From assembly GCF_040802235.1 (NCBI RefSeq), contig NC_133170.1:7455001-7519000 (forward strand): a DNA stretch of 64,000 bases. The letters are read 5' to 3'. This document shows, piece by piece, positions 47,110 through 58,579 of the stretch. This stretch comes from Manis javanica (lineage: Eukaryota; Chordata; Mammalia; Pholidota; Manidae). Made by a program: the position numbers and the translations under genes. The notes beneath the pieces were generated by a model. That model ran no database searches and had not been told where the DNA came from. It saw nothing but the letters and a program-made list of their open reading frames with translations. Numbering within the stretch: position 1 is the first letter of the stretch; each line of letters opens with the position of its first letter.

Positions 47110-47495
47110 TTTTATCTTGTTGTGTTGTGTGATACTAAGCTATGTTAGGCAGTATGTATAATTTCATTAAAAAGAAAAGAAAATGAGCTTTTGTCACAAA
47201 TTTCCCCTGAAAGAAAATGTCTGGTAAAGAAATACCACTCCATTCTTGCAGCCTGAATTTAACTGAGAAATAATTTCACTGGTTGAAGTGCATCTAGCAT
47301 TTGCTTTTGTCCTATTTTTCTGTGGGCTGGATCATAAAACTGAAGGCCTCAGAGATAGTTCAGTGATGAGGTACTTTGTTTAGAATCAGCAGATAAATTG
47401 GAGGAAGGGGGTGCACAGTAAGACTTGGTGTAAAACTGTGTGTAGTATGCAATCGTTCTGGGAAGAGGGTCCATTGCTTGTATCAGATTGTCCAA
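47110..47495. other. Non-coding stretch, no gene seen
   Basis: Unique AT-rich sequence with short frames. Confidence 0.4.
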
Positions 47496-47499
47496 GTGT

Positions 47500-47960
47500 G
47501 TGCTGTGTAGCAAACCACTCCTGCATCTAGTGCAATAAAGCACCAGCCATTTTATTAGGCCTACCAAGCCGAGCCAGGAATTCAGGCAGGCACAGAGGCA
47601 AGGACTTGTGACTGTCTCTTGATGACTGGAAGTTCAGCTGGAGGGGCTCAGGTGGCTGTGTGTGCCGCACATGCCTGGGTGCTTGGTTCTGGGTGTCCGA
47701 TGCTTTCTGACATTTGACTCAGCTTCTCTCCTTGCTGAATCTGGTGGGCATCCAAATGGTTTCCTTACTCTGTCTTGGTGTCTGGACCACAGTGGTTAAT
47801 ACAGCTGAGGCAGTTGGGTCTCTCTCTTTACACGGTCTCCGCACCTGGAGAGCTTGCGTGGCCTCGCACAGGGCGGTCCCCGAGGGGTTCGGCTCCTTTC
47901 ACACGGAGCACTCCAAGAGCCAGGTGCCCGAAGCTGCCAGTCTGTTAAGTCTGGGTATGC
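47500..47960. repeat. Ancient mammalian interspersed repeat of LTR or MER type
   Basis: It runs from GTGCTGTGTAGCAAACCACTC through CCAGCCATTTTATTAGG, CAGGAATTCAGGCAGGCAC, GGAAGTTCAGCTGGAGG and GGAGCACTCCAAGAGCCAGG to GAAGCTGCCAG. I recognise the pattern from other mammals but not its subfamily. The 102-codon frame at 47714-48022 lies in it and is not a gene. Confidence 0.5.
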
Positions 47961-48083
47961 AAATAGCACAGGGAAACTTCCATTGTGTTCTGGTAGTTGG
48001 AGCAGTCACGAAGGCTGTCTAGACATGCCGGGAGGAAACACAGACCCCACCTCTCCACAAGAGGAATGTCTAAGGGTCTGTGG

Positions 48084-48152
48084 CCACCTTTCACCTGCCC
48101 ATCTGGGTGCCCACGACCCCTAAACACTGAGAACACTTGACCTAGCCTAACT
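48084..48152 (+). repeat. Left copy of a long direct repeat flanking an L1
   Basis: It matches 48569-48635. The shared order is CCACCTTTCACCTGCCCATC, TGGG, GCCCACGACCCC, ACTGAGA, CACTTGACCTAG and TAACT. Confidence 0.9.
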
Positions 48153-48568
48153 CCATCTTTTTTTTTTTCAAGTATCATTGATATACAATCCTATGTTGGC
48201 TTCAAACATACAACACAGCGGTTCAACATTTACCCATATTATCTAATAAGTCCTCAACCCCTCCATTGCGGTCACTGTCCATCAATGAAGTAAGATGTTA
48301 CAGAATCATTACCTGTATTCTCCATGCCATTCTGCTGACTCTGTGACCAACTTAAATTGTGATTGCGAGTTAGTGTGCCGCTTTATTCTATTCTCCCTCC
48401 CCCACAACTGCCTCAACCCCTCCCCCTTGGTAACCACGAGTCCCTTCTCCGTGTCTATGAGTCTACTGTTGTTTTGTTCCTTCTGTTTTGCTTTGTTTTT
48501 ATACTCCACAAATAAGTGAAATCACATGGTGTTTGTCTTTCTCCGCCTGGCTTGTTTCACTGGTGATC
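48153..48568 (-). mobile_element. 5'-truncated L1 3' end, about 0.4 kb
   Basis: After a T-run the plus strand reads AAGTATCATTGATATACAAT, GTCACTGTCCATCAATGAAG, ACTGTTGTTTTGTTCCTTCT, TTTCTCCGCCTGGCTTGTTT, the reverse complement of an L1 end. It is closest to the 8.9 kb L1. It sits exactly between two ~68-bp direct repeats. Confidence 0.9.
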
Positions 48569-48635
48569 CCACCTTTCACCTGCCCATCTGGGCGCCCACG
48601 ACCCCCAGCACTGAGACACTTGACCTAGTGTAACT
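48569..48635 (+). repeat. Right copy of a long direct repeat flanking an L1
   Basis: It is about 88 % identical to 48084-48152, with a two-base length change near CCCCAGCACTGAGA. Confidence 0.9.
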
Positions 48636-48744
48636 GTGTCATGGAACAAACACAGGCCCCGGACTTGACAGCAGATATGTCAGAGAGTCTCTGACTCTTG
48701 TCCTGTTGTGCCCTCCCTGGAAGGCAGGGTGCACACAGGCGAGG

Positions 48745-48945
48745 GACATAGTCTTTAGAGTCACACCAACTTGGGTCCAAACCCTGGCGACCTCCTTCCG
48801 TTTCGCTTTGGGTGGGCTATGCTTTAAGCCTCAGTTTCCTCCTCTATAAAAGGACAACAGGAACACTGCTTATCTCAGCGTGGACGTGAGGCTTCAGTGG
48901 TGTGTGGTCAGCACTAAGGAGACATTGAGCATTGATGGCTGGTCT
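48745..48945 (+). repeat. MIR SINE
   Basis: It contains CTTTAGAGTCACACCAACTT, GGGTCCAAACCCTGGCGAC, AGCCTCAGTTTCCTCCTCTA and TAAAAGGACAACAGG. Confidence 0.8.
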
Positions 48946-49049
48946 CCCTCTTGTATAATTTCATGGCATTCTGAGCTCTCCCTTTGACGCACTTAGGTCA
49001 CAGTCATCACCAGTTATACCCTGACCACTGTGTGGTGTCTGCCTCCTGC

Positions 49050-49165
49050 TTCTTCAGACTAGAAGCTCTTTGAGGACAGGAGTCATATCTGTCTGTCCTG
49101 TGTTTGGCCTTATCCCTCGTGGCCAGCAGAGTGCCAGATACACAGGGTACAGATTGAATGGATGA
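49050..49165 (+). repeat. L2 LINE 3' end
   Basis: It reads ACTAGAAGCTCTTTGAGGAC, AGGAGTCATATCTGTCTGTC, AGCAGAGTGCCAGATACACA and GATTGAATGGATGAA. Confidence 0.75.
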
Positions 49166-49169
49166 AGGC

Positions 49170-50120
49170 TTCCACACTTGCAGAGTTGCTGGGTGTAAGT
49201 ATTAAATGTTTGGGAGGCACAGAATTGGAAACTGAGTTATGGGCCTTCTAAGCTACATGTCAGCAGTATTAGTCCTTTCATAGAACTTCTGCCAGTTTAT
49301 TATGAAGAAGGTCAAGAAGGATTGTTCAGAGAACAAAAGAGACAGTTTATCCTTTTGAGAAAGGCCTGGCTTGACAGTGACAGGATGAAGAGGCGAGAAA
49401 GCGGGCTGGAGAGTTCTGAGGCCAGAGGAGACAAGACTTCAGTGGGGACATCCAGATATCTCTAGGCTGGGCAAAACAAGATGGCCCAGCTGCAGGCTGT
49501 TGTCACACTCTTTTGCTGTCAGCGACGTAAAGCAGAAAGAAGTCAGGAAGCAGAGACAAGATGGATGTAAGAAAAAGGTGGGAAGCAAGAGGGCTTTATA
49601 GGTTGTTCTGTAAAAAGTAAGGCAGACAATGCAATTACTCCACCAGCTGAGAGCAGAGAAAAGGCCCTCTCAGATAAGCCAAGTGCAGGTCCTCTGACAT
49701 TGGCCCTTGGCAGTCAAATGCATGCTTGGCATGAGCTGGGCCCAAAGTGCTAATGGGGATCCTTGCCTGCCTCACTGTCTGGGGTTTACTGAGGGCCCAT
49801 AGAGCACCGGGTTCTCATGCAGTTCTCCAGGGATCACATGTGCAGATGGAAGGTGATCAGAATGTGATGAGTCGTCCCAGCCTGTTGCCACCCACAGGTA
49901 CTGTCACCTGCACGTCAAGGAGAGTAAAGACATAGGAAATTAGAAAACCAACAGTCTTTTTCGCAGATAAAATCTACTTCATTGACAAGGAAGAATAAAT
50001 CTCCTGCAGAAAAGAAATTCAAAAGAGATAAGGCCTTGCAATTACTCCATTAAGAACTTAAAGTCTGCATGTCACATGGCTATTTCGGGATTTAATAGAG
50101 GAAGAAAATCCCAGTATGTC
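49170..50120. other. Non-coding stretch, no gene seen
   Basis: Unique sequence with short frames only. Confidence 0.4.
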
Positions 50121-50121
50121 C

Positions 50122-50396
50122 ATGTAACTCTGGGGGAAAGTATGTTCCCAGCCCAGGGCAAATTACCTTTGAAGCTGAAATCAGTCAAAGGGAGAAATAA
50201 AGTGGGAGAAACCTGTTTATAAGCAAGTTGTCCACTTCTGCTTGCCCGTGTCTTTTGCAACCCAGCTGTAAAAAAGGGACCCCACCCAACCTCTCTGGTC
50301 CAGATATGCACTCACTCCCTCTTGTCATTACCTATTGATATGGAGATGGACTAAGGCCAGGTGAGAGATTCTGGAAATATTGCGATTTTATCCACA
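50122..50396 (+). mobile_element. LTR copy 1 of a direct pair
   Basis: It aligns with 50925-51249 through CAGGGCAAATTACCTTTGAAG, AATCAGTCAAAGG, AAATAAAGTGGGAGAAACC, ACTTCTGCTTGCC, CCCCACCCAACCTCTCTGGT and AGAGATTCTGGAAATATTGC. AATAAA lies in the conserved part. The last ~70 bp match the reverse complement of 52580-52650, so the LTR tail is shared with that element. No retroviral genes are present. Confidence 0.75.
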
Positions 50397-50399
50397 GTG

Positions 50400-50920
50400 C
50401 TTACACTTCTAATATGCCTTAGCCATTCTTATCGTTAATAACCTACAGGTAAAAATGCATCTGCTTAATTTTTTAAAGTGAAAATAGGCTGTTAAGTTCT
50501 TCTTTGAATATAACATGTGACTAAAAAGTATCAACTGATCTTCCTGTGTGGTTTGTGGAACTCTAATAGTCTTAATTACTGGTGTCATTCCTCCTATCAG
50601 GCCTAATGACTGGTGTCTTTGGTAATTACACCAATGTGACTCATTGCCTTCTAGGCCTGCTGGGAGTACCTGCCCGGAAACGCCCCAGCTGGGAAGGAGG
50701 AGGGCCTAAGAAGGCTATGAAGAAAGGATAGGTCAGAGGTGCACCGGGAGAGGGGGCAGGGGTCCAGACAGAAGGAAAAAGAGCTCAGGGTAAAGGGTGT
50801 ATGGCTTCTCATTGGTGTATCTTCAACTGTAAGATGTACCCCTGTGATTATGGCATGTGACTAAGGTGAGAGCTTTCCTGACGTGGCCACTTGCCTGAAG
50901 CCAAGTCATACAGGATAAAG
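50400..50920. other. Spacer between the two LTR copies
   Basis: About 520 bp with no open frame of note and no recognisable retroviral sequence. A full provirus would carry 5-8 kb here, so either the inside was lost or the copies are not a provirus pair. Confidence 0.5.
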
Positions 50921-50924
50921 AGGG

Positions 50925-51249
50925 TGTAACTTGGATGGAAAATAAGTTCCCAGCCTAGGGCAAATTACCTTTGAAGCCGAAATCAGTCAAAGGGGGAAAT
51001 AAAGTGGGAGAAACCCATTTATTGCTTACAAGCACTTGTCTACTTCTGCTTGCCTGTGTCTCTTGAGACCTGGCTGGAAAAATGAACCCCACCCAACCTC
51101 TCTGGTCCAGCTATGCCCTCGCTTTCCCATGTGGTCACCTATTGTTCTGGCGATAGACTACTTCTCTTCACCCCTTGGAACACTTACTGATAGGGAGATG
51201 CACTAAAGCCAGATGAGAGATTCTGGAAATATTGCAATTTTACCCATAG
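50925..51249 (+). mobile_element. LTR copy 2 of a direct pair
   Basis: It has the same order as copy 1 with an extra piece near 51140-51185 (CTTCTCTTCACCCCTTGGAA), which resembles the 52.66 kb part of the related LTR. Roughly four-fifths of positions agree with copy 1. Confidence 0.75.
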
Positions 51250-51898
51250 AGGGATCTTTGAAAGACATGGTTATCATGCCAAATTACCACCAAAATAGGT
51301 CTTGGGGCAGTGTTCGGAACCAGCATCACCAATCTGGGTGGTTTTGGGGGCATCATCCACCCCAGGTGACCCTAGTTCACTGCTCCCAGCAATGGGACCA
51401 GCTCCCATTTCTCTTTCCTGCCACCTTTCTTTTTCCTTTTTCCTAATGCTTTGTGTAATCTCATTGTCAGCAGTACCTGTGGACCCAGGCATGGCCCACT
51501 GGCAACCACACTATGAGCTAGCAGTTTTAGGGTGCTCAGAGAGGGCCACATAGGTCCTGAGTTGGCCGCCGCAAATGACCAGTCGATAAGCGGCAAGATC
51601 AACATGGAGAGGCCATAGTGAGGTCCAGCCTCAGTGTCCACTTGTAAACTCTAAATGAAGATGTGTCCCCAGTGACGAGCAGTTCTGGCTCTGTCTTCTT
51701 GTGGTTCAGGCCTCACGGTCAGTGCATATAAAATTGTGCAGGCAGCATCCTCCGCAGTGCGCACCTGCTGCTCCTGCCTCAAATGTGTGCTGGACTTAAA
51801 ACAACAGGCGGAAATTAGACCTGCCTATTCCATGAATGCTTATATTGCCGGAAGCCTAGTTAGTTTGAAATACCAAGTAAATTAATATGAGGCATTTT

Positions 51899-52133
51899 TT
51901 TTTTTGAGAGGGCTTCTCTCATATTTATTGATCAAATGGTTGTTAACAACAATAAAATTCAGTATAGGGGGGTCAATGCTCAATGTACAATCATTAATCC
52001 ATCTCAAGCCTAATTCTCGTCAGTCTCCAATCTTCTGAAGCATAATGAACAAGTTCTTACATAGTGAACGAATTCTTACATAGTGAATAAATTCTTACAT
52101 GGTGAACAGTACAAGGGCAGTCATCACAGAAAC
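51899..52133 (-). mobile_element. Recent LINE 3'-end insertion, possibly pangolin-lineage family
   Basis: It starts with a T-run and reads CTCTCATATTTATTGATCAA, ATGGTTGTTAACAACAATAA, AATGTACAATCATTAATCCA, CAATCTTCTGAAGCATAATG and three near-repeats of TTCTTACATAGTGAA. It is flanked by an exact 16-bp target-site duplication, TAATATGAGGCATTTT, at 51883-51898 and 52134-52149. I associate this sequence with a family abundant in pangolin genomes (memory, not checked). Confidence 0.9.
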
Positions 52134-52159
52134 TAATATGAGGCATTTTGATAATGTTT

Positions 52160-52290
52160 TCTTTCAGCTTTTTTGAGGTATGATTGACAAATAAAGATTG
52201 TGTATATTTAAGGTATAGTAACTTGATATTTTGATGTACATATATGTTGTGATTACCACAATCAAACTAATTAACATGCTTTTGGACAGT
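52160..52290 (-). mobile_element. Old L1 3' UTR fragment
   Basis: The plus strand reads TTTTGAGGTATGATTGACAA, ATTTAAGGTATAGTAACTTG and ACCACAATCAAACTAATTAA, the reverse complement of an L1M 3' UTR. Confidence 0.8.
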
Positions 52291-52579
52291 ATTTATAAAT
52301 AGTTGTCATAATTATAAATGTTTTGGGCTTTCTACTATTTCTGTAATTAGTAATGCAAGCAGTTGCTATTCATGTTTAAGGACACAGCTCTGAAACCAAT
52401 TTTTATTTAATCATTTTCCAAATGTCTAGACCTATGTAAATGAAGGCTATTCAGTTCATGGTAAGCTACAAAAAACTTTTGCAAGTACTTATCTGTGTGA
52501 ATCAAGAGTTTTCTCAATATTGTGTAACCAAAACAAAAACTGAAAACTGGAGACAGATATAAGTTTGCTGCTAACAGGC

Positions 52580-53189
52580 TGTGGGTAAGACTGCAGTATT
52601 TCCAGAATCTCTCGCCTGGCCTTAGTGCATCGCCATATCGATAGGGGTTTCCTAGGGTGGACGGAAGGAGTCCATCTCCATATCAGTAGGTGATTACACG
52701 GGTAGGGGATGCGTTTGTTCTCCTTCAATCTCGTCCCCACTGCAACAAAGAATTGAAAGGCAGAGACTCTATAGTGAAGCAGAGCAAGAAAATTTTATTG
52801 TAATGCACTCCAAGGGAGGAGTGGGCCATGACCAAGGTAGACAGAGACCCCAACCCTTTAGGTGGTGGGCCTTTATATTACATTCTGGCTGGGAGGCACC
52901 TCTTTGACAGGGTGGGGTTATTTGTTTGACATATGTAGCCTCCCTCTCAGTGAGCAGGTCCTTTCCTGTGATGAGGTGTGGTCTGGGCGCTTCTTAGTTC
53001 TGCTCAGTTGTGTCCACATTGGGGTCTGGTTGGAACTGGTTTGGCTTTGTCCCAGTAGATAAGGCATTTATCTGCCTGCAAAGTCTTTGTTGTCTTCACA
53101 TGGGACCCCTACCTGGTCAGGGTTTGGGTGGTTTTTTTTCTTTGAGCCTTCCCCTTCCCAGCTGCTCATGCCTGTCTTTCTACCTAACA
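52580..53189 (-). mobile_element. Solo LTR, about 610 bp
   Basis: It starts TGTGGGTAAG and ends CTACCTAACA, so on the minus strand it runs TGTTAGG...CCACA. On the minus strand there is a TATA-like TAATATAAAGGC and then AATAAA (near 52798), a normal LTR order. It aligns with the outer LTR at 1.3-2.2 kb and, at one end, with the 45.9 and 50-51 kb elements. No clear target duplication and no viral genes. Confidence 0.8.
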
Positions 53190-55590
53190 GTCCTAGCATA
53201 ACTACGCTAATGCCTCTAACATCGTTAGAACATACAGAATTCTCAATGATTGTCAGTAATTACTGTCATTATAATTATTTTAGTAAATTGTTCATGTGCA
53301 TAGAAAAAGTTGGTGAAGACACAAAATATTAACAGCAGTTCTCTTTTTGGTTTTGAGGCTACAGATAATTTTATTTTGGAGTGGTGTTTCTATATTGTCT
53401 AAATTTTTTTTTCCAGTGAACATTTCTTAGTTTGGTAAAATTTGTATTTCTAAGTATATTTTCAAAACGATATTTCTAAGATCTCAGCAGGGCTGCATGA
53501 ACTTTTACCTTTAAAACAGAGTTGTTTCCATGTCAAGAAATGGGGTTGTTCCCTTAGGAGCCACACCCATCTGCTCCTCCTGTTTTGAAGTGAAGGTCAG
53601 TGGTGCTGTAGTTGGGCTGTCTTACCCTTGTTCTTTTCACCTTCTAAAATTCTATACATCCCTAAAATTCTATTTCCAATATCAGGTAGATACGCATTTT
53701 TCTAGGGAGGCATTCCCTAGTGTCTATGAAGAAGTTAAAGATCATGTCATTTAGATATGTCTGCACTTCTAAAAGTGAGAATGGTGCATAAAATAGACAC
53801 TTGCAATAACGTAGCTGGTTATTGAACAGATCTGGACACCTTGTCCCTCGTACTATTCCTGGAATATAACAGCCACCTGCTGGGAAGGCCTTAAGGCAAT
53901 GTAACATTCCCAACACCTGATTACTTTTATAACTTCCAACCTACAGAATTTTAAACACCCTGAGCTCTCATCTGACAGATTGGTCTACATGGAACCAAAG
54001 AGGGACCTGTTGACCATTCCATTTTCCTTCCCACTGGAATGTTCAGGAATACTTACGGTGGATTTATAATTTGGTGATGATATGTGCTAATTTGAAGTAC
54101 CTGGCATATCACCACTTATAACCTACAATCTAATCCAGTTGGATATAGTGAAGAGAGCATGTTGTCCACTCCATTGTCATTCCCAGTGGAATACCTGGAA
54201 GTAATCATGTTACCACCAATGTCTAAAAAAGTGAACTGTTGGGCAGGATCTGCCCTGAAGGGAGACCTGACCCAGTGCGGGCTGTGGTGTGGAACGGCCC
54301 ACGTGCTCTGCGGCCCACCCAGAGGAAACAAGGAAAGGTGGTGCCTCCTGGGAGAGCACGGGCCCTCTCCATTTCCCATCCCTACCACCCGTGTGTGCAG
54401 AGATGGCTTCAGAAATCTGAAAAGCCACGGAGAGAAGGATGCAACCAAAGTGTCTGTCCTTATAGAAGAGAATTTAGGCTGTTCCTTCAGAGTGACCGAA
54501 GGGACACAGTTTCACACTTCTTCAGGCTATGGCTTCTGGACCAGCTTAAGCCATTCTCTTAACATCAGGGGATTAAAAGAGGAGACAGGCACTCTCCAAG
54601 GCTCAGGTTTGTGGTGAAAAGCTCATCATAGAGAAGATGAAAGATGGAAACAAGCAAATTCCTGGAGGGCAGGAATATATTCTCTCAGTATTTCACTCTT
54701 TCATTCATTCTTCCATGCATGTACTCACGCCATGGACACCATTACTGGGCACTGGATATATAGGTGATATATATATAGGGGAAGTTTCCTCTGGGGAGTT
54801 GCTGTGACTGTTTATTCAGACGTGGCAAATGGGCTGCCCTAGGGTCTAGACTGAACTTCTTTTGATTAGCTGTTGTATGTTTAATCTGCTGACACCTAAA
54901 AGTCAGTTTTTACATTAAAAAAAAATCTTACTTCTGGCTTTTTTTTGGAACTACCAGACGAACTGGGAACACGGGTCAGCCTGCCTAGATGGTTTAGGCA
55001 TGCATTTAGATTAGACAAGTGTTCACAGTTTCCATAGTCCCTGTAAAACCTTTTGTGTTCCCAATGGGAAGCCGTTATTAATCATTATACATTCACTATT
55101 GTTCTTACAGTAAAAAGAAGAGTGGAATTTTTTTTGTCTATATTGCTATTAAATAGGGCAAATCAAAAGACAGGCCAAGATGATTGCTTGTCTTGAGAAG
55201 AAAAAGGGAAGGAAACGTATTTCCCTTGACAGAGGAAAGTATATCATGTGTTCAATATGCAAAGTGCCCCTGAATCAAAAATATACAAGCCAACACTCAG
55301 TTCACTTCCCTTAATTAGTCCATCGGCCTGACCCATTGGGTATTTAATCAATATACTGGTAATCAAGAGGCAATTCAGCTGGGTCAAAGAAAGATCAGTA
55401 TTTAAAAACTGGGACAGGTGCCTGGGTAACCAAAACACGTCCAGGCAGAAGCTTGATGACAGCTGACCTGAAACACCATCCGAAAAGGGAATTATCACAG
55501 GGCCCCTAGCCCTGAATGTACCTCCGTTAGAGTTCCTAACGAGTTTTTAATACTCCTTAACTGTCTCTTAGTAGGTCAGGAGTAACTTTC
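53190..55590. other. Non-coding stretch, no gene seen
   Basis: Mostly unique sequence. A 152-codon plus-strand frame at 54159-54617 overlaps a 110-codon minus frame and has no recognisable motif. A short tract of TATATATA lies near 54766. Confidence 0.4.
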
Positions 55591-55594
55591 TCAT

Positions 55595-55675
55595 ACTTTG
55601 TCTTGTTCATCATTGTATCACCCATGCTCAGCACAGAGCAGGTTCTAAATGAAAGTTTTTTGGATGAACAAACAA
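55595..55675 (+). repeat. L2 LINE 3' end
   Basis: It reads CATTGTATCACCCATGCTCA, GCACAGAGCAGGTTCTAAAT and GTTTTTTGGATGAACAA. Confidence 0.6.
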
Positions 55676-55679
55676 TTAT

Positions 55680-57735
55680 TGTATTGAGTTGGACGTTGGA
55701 AACCATTGGGTCTGAGCTCAATGAGTCTATTTGGTTTTGTCTTCATTTCTCATTTAAAAATAGGCTGGGTAGTAAGAAAAGAAAACAGTTATTTTCTTGT
55801 ACCTGAAATAATCTTGATAGCCATCTCTCATGGATTTAGAGCCCTCCAGACTGGCAAGTATGGATGCAAATAACCTTTGCTCCATGTAAAAGTGCACCTG
55901 TCTCCTCATCAACAGCCCAGTCAGGAGGGCAGTAGGGAGCTCACTGGGGCCAGAGCACACCATGCCCGGGAGAGGGCGCCATTTCCCGGGACAGGGCCTG
56001 GGGGCACACAGTCTGCAAAGCAAGGAAAGTCATGGGAAGACAGTATGAAAGGAAAGGAGAGCCCGGCCTGGTCGTCTTTGCACTCTCAGAAGCCTGGTGC
56101 TTTCGATAAAGTACATCTTTCTCTTTTAATCCTCTTTGAAAATAGCTCAGGTTAAAAAAAAAAGAAAAGATTGTAACCCTGGAAGAGAGACCTATGTGAG
56201 GGAATATAAACGCAGCTGTCCCTGAGGGGATGAGAGGAGAGCAGGGTGGTTTCTGGCAGCTGCTTTGTGCGGTGAAGGCAAAGAACATTCTCCCCAGCAA
56301 ATGCACATGTGCTCACATGAATAACAGTTCACCTACATTTTCAAGGAATTAAAAGGCTACCTCCCTCCCAGGCCAAATCCCAAAGCCCAGGTTAAAAAGT
56401 CCTGCTTTGAAATACTCAGAATGTATCTTCTCTTTAAAGTCCCACACCATCCAATGGTCCTAAGGGTTACAGTCCCTAAACTTTAATTCAGGTCTTGAAT
56501 TAAAGCCCTACCCATCCCCATCTGCTTTAAGGACAAAAAGTAAACCCCCAGGGGCCAAGGGGGCCTTCCTCCACCCCAGCCTCCCTTCCCCAAGGCTCCC
56601 CAGAAAGCTTCCTCCTTGTGAAGGGGGAGCCCAACATGCCTCAAGTCATCCCGAGGAGCCGAGCCAGAATAACTGACATGCTTCAGGAACACTGCACACA
56701 ACTCACTTCTGTTTACTTAAAATCACTTGGAGACCATTTCCGAAGGCCCTGTCCTCTGTAAACACTGCAGGTAGTTAACCTTCTAGAACAGGAAGTGTGC
56801 ATATAAACACATGGCTCCCTGGAGGCTTCTGGTAAATCCACATTAACACACAGGAAGAACATACCGCGCGTCCTTGTCTCCCTGGGGAATTTCTAATCAT
56901 CCCAATCAACAGGGAAGTGTCCTTTCCTTCCCCAGGAAGGGGACATAAATAAACTGAGTTCCATTTTAATGCGTTTGTGGGTGATTACAGAATCTGCCCA
57001 GGCAGAGGGAGAGAAAATGGCTCAGGGTGGGGAGTCAAGAAGGTCCAAACCAGAAGCAGGCGGGCGTGTTCCTGGGAAGCAGTGACAGATGTGCAAGAAG
57101 CAGCTCTAGGTTCCTAAGTGAGGGTCAGATCGCTCACTGTTGTCCTGATGTTAGTCACTCATTCATTCATTTCAGGAAAAATGCTCTCCATGTCCTTTCT
57201 TTCACTGTTTTTCTAATCTGTTCTCTCCACAGTCTGGCAAAGTAGGCCAATAGATTATTATTACCATTTATTTATATGTTTGTTTCTTCTTTGCTTCTCC
57301 TACTAACATGTTAAGCTCCCCGTGGGCAGAGTCTTCATTTGTGAGAATGTAGAAAATAATTCAAGCTCTTGGAGTGCTTCAGTTTATCAGTATAGGCATT
57401 GTTCTGTGGTGTGCAGCATGAGTTGAGAAATATGGCCACAATGGCTGAGAAAAAGAATCCTGATTAACAAGATGCCACCACAATCCCCCCCCCAAAAACA
57501 AACAAAATACCCTAAACAAAAAACCCAAAATAACCTGGAATGTTTTCAGTATGAGCGTTCCCATTTAAAGAATAGCATCTTGGAAAGACTTGTATAATAG
57601 GCTCCCTTCATGTCTAATCTGTTAAGCCTGGAGTTGAAGACCTTTTGCAGGCAGGCAATCTCAGCCTCATTTTTTGAAGAGCCATAAAAATGCTCATGAA
57701 AATGTCTTATTGTTTCAAATGAAGAAGCCGTTGTC
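55680..57735. other. Non-coding stretch, no gene seen
   Basis: Unique sequence with a faint L2-like patch at 57300-57350 (CTCCCCGTGGGCAGAGTCTT). Frames up to 121 codons have no recognisable motif. Confidence 0.4.
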
Positions 57736-57739
57736 AGGC

Positions 57740-58200
57740 AATCCAGTCCAGGGAGATCTCGCTGGGTGCTAGGTGAGGCCTCAGCCTGGAAGACGGTTCT
57801 TGACTCTCATCCAGAAAGAACTCACGAGCAGAAAGAGGAGGTACAAGCAGAGCATAGTTTAATAAAGTGGGGTACACACTCCAGGAGGGGGTGTGGGCAT
57901 GCTCCAGAGGGTGGGGCCCGGGCTGGGTGGTCTTGTAGCTGGAGTTTAAGCAGGGGGTGGAGTATTTGTGGGGGTAGGCAGGGTTTTCTAAGAATAGGGG
58001 ATTTCCAGGAAATAGGAGGTGTCTTTTTTTTGTCCTTAGGTGATCTGCCTCAGAACTGTCATGGCACCAAGGGGTGTGATTTTTAGTATGTAAATGAGCA
58101 CATAATACACTTTGAGGTGAAATCAGGGTCAGCTTCCTCCAGGTTGGAACCAGCCAGTTTGGCAGGTCTGGTATCTATACCCTCCTTCCCCACATCCCGT
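57740..58200 (-). mobile_element. LTR-like element, antisense
   Basis: The layout CAGAAAGAACTCACGAGCAG, GGTACAAGCAGAGCATAGTT, TAATAAAGTGGGGTACACAC and a G-rich part is typical of the reverse strand of a gamma-type ERV LTR. No coding part remains, and the exact ends are not clear. Confidence 0.55.
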
Positions 58201-58579
58201 GAGAACACTTTATATGGAATGTTTAGAATATAAACAAGCATCTAACTGAATGTAACACAGGCCAAAGTCCTCAGCCCCTTTCCATGTCTGGCTGTCTACC
58301 TATTATAACAAAACCACTTTTCAAAATTAAATCTCCTCTACCCTTCACTGTCGAAACAAAAAGAAGGCCCATAACCAGGTTATCAGAGGACAAATCTAGA
58401 GTTTCCAAAGTACTGCGTGCTCTCACACACTTCACATGTGCACATGGGATGCTTGTTTATCTCTGATTAAAAAAATAATTTCACTTTTGATAAAAGTGCA
58501 TTATAAACTGTCTGCTCTGGTTATTTCCTCTCATGAAGCTGTCAGGACTTAACATGAACTGTCCTCCAAAAGGCCACCT

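Noticed and set aside
54005..54205. A possible ~150-bp spaced repeat (TGTTGACCATTCCATTTTCC and TGTTGTCCACTCCATTGTCA)
   Set aside because: Similarity covers about 45 bp at about three-quarters identity and does not extend, so it could be chance.
54159..54617. A 152-codon plus-strand frame with overlapping minus and plus frames
   Set aside because: Three frames are open over the same GC-richer DNA and none has motifs, so chance is the better reading.
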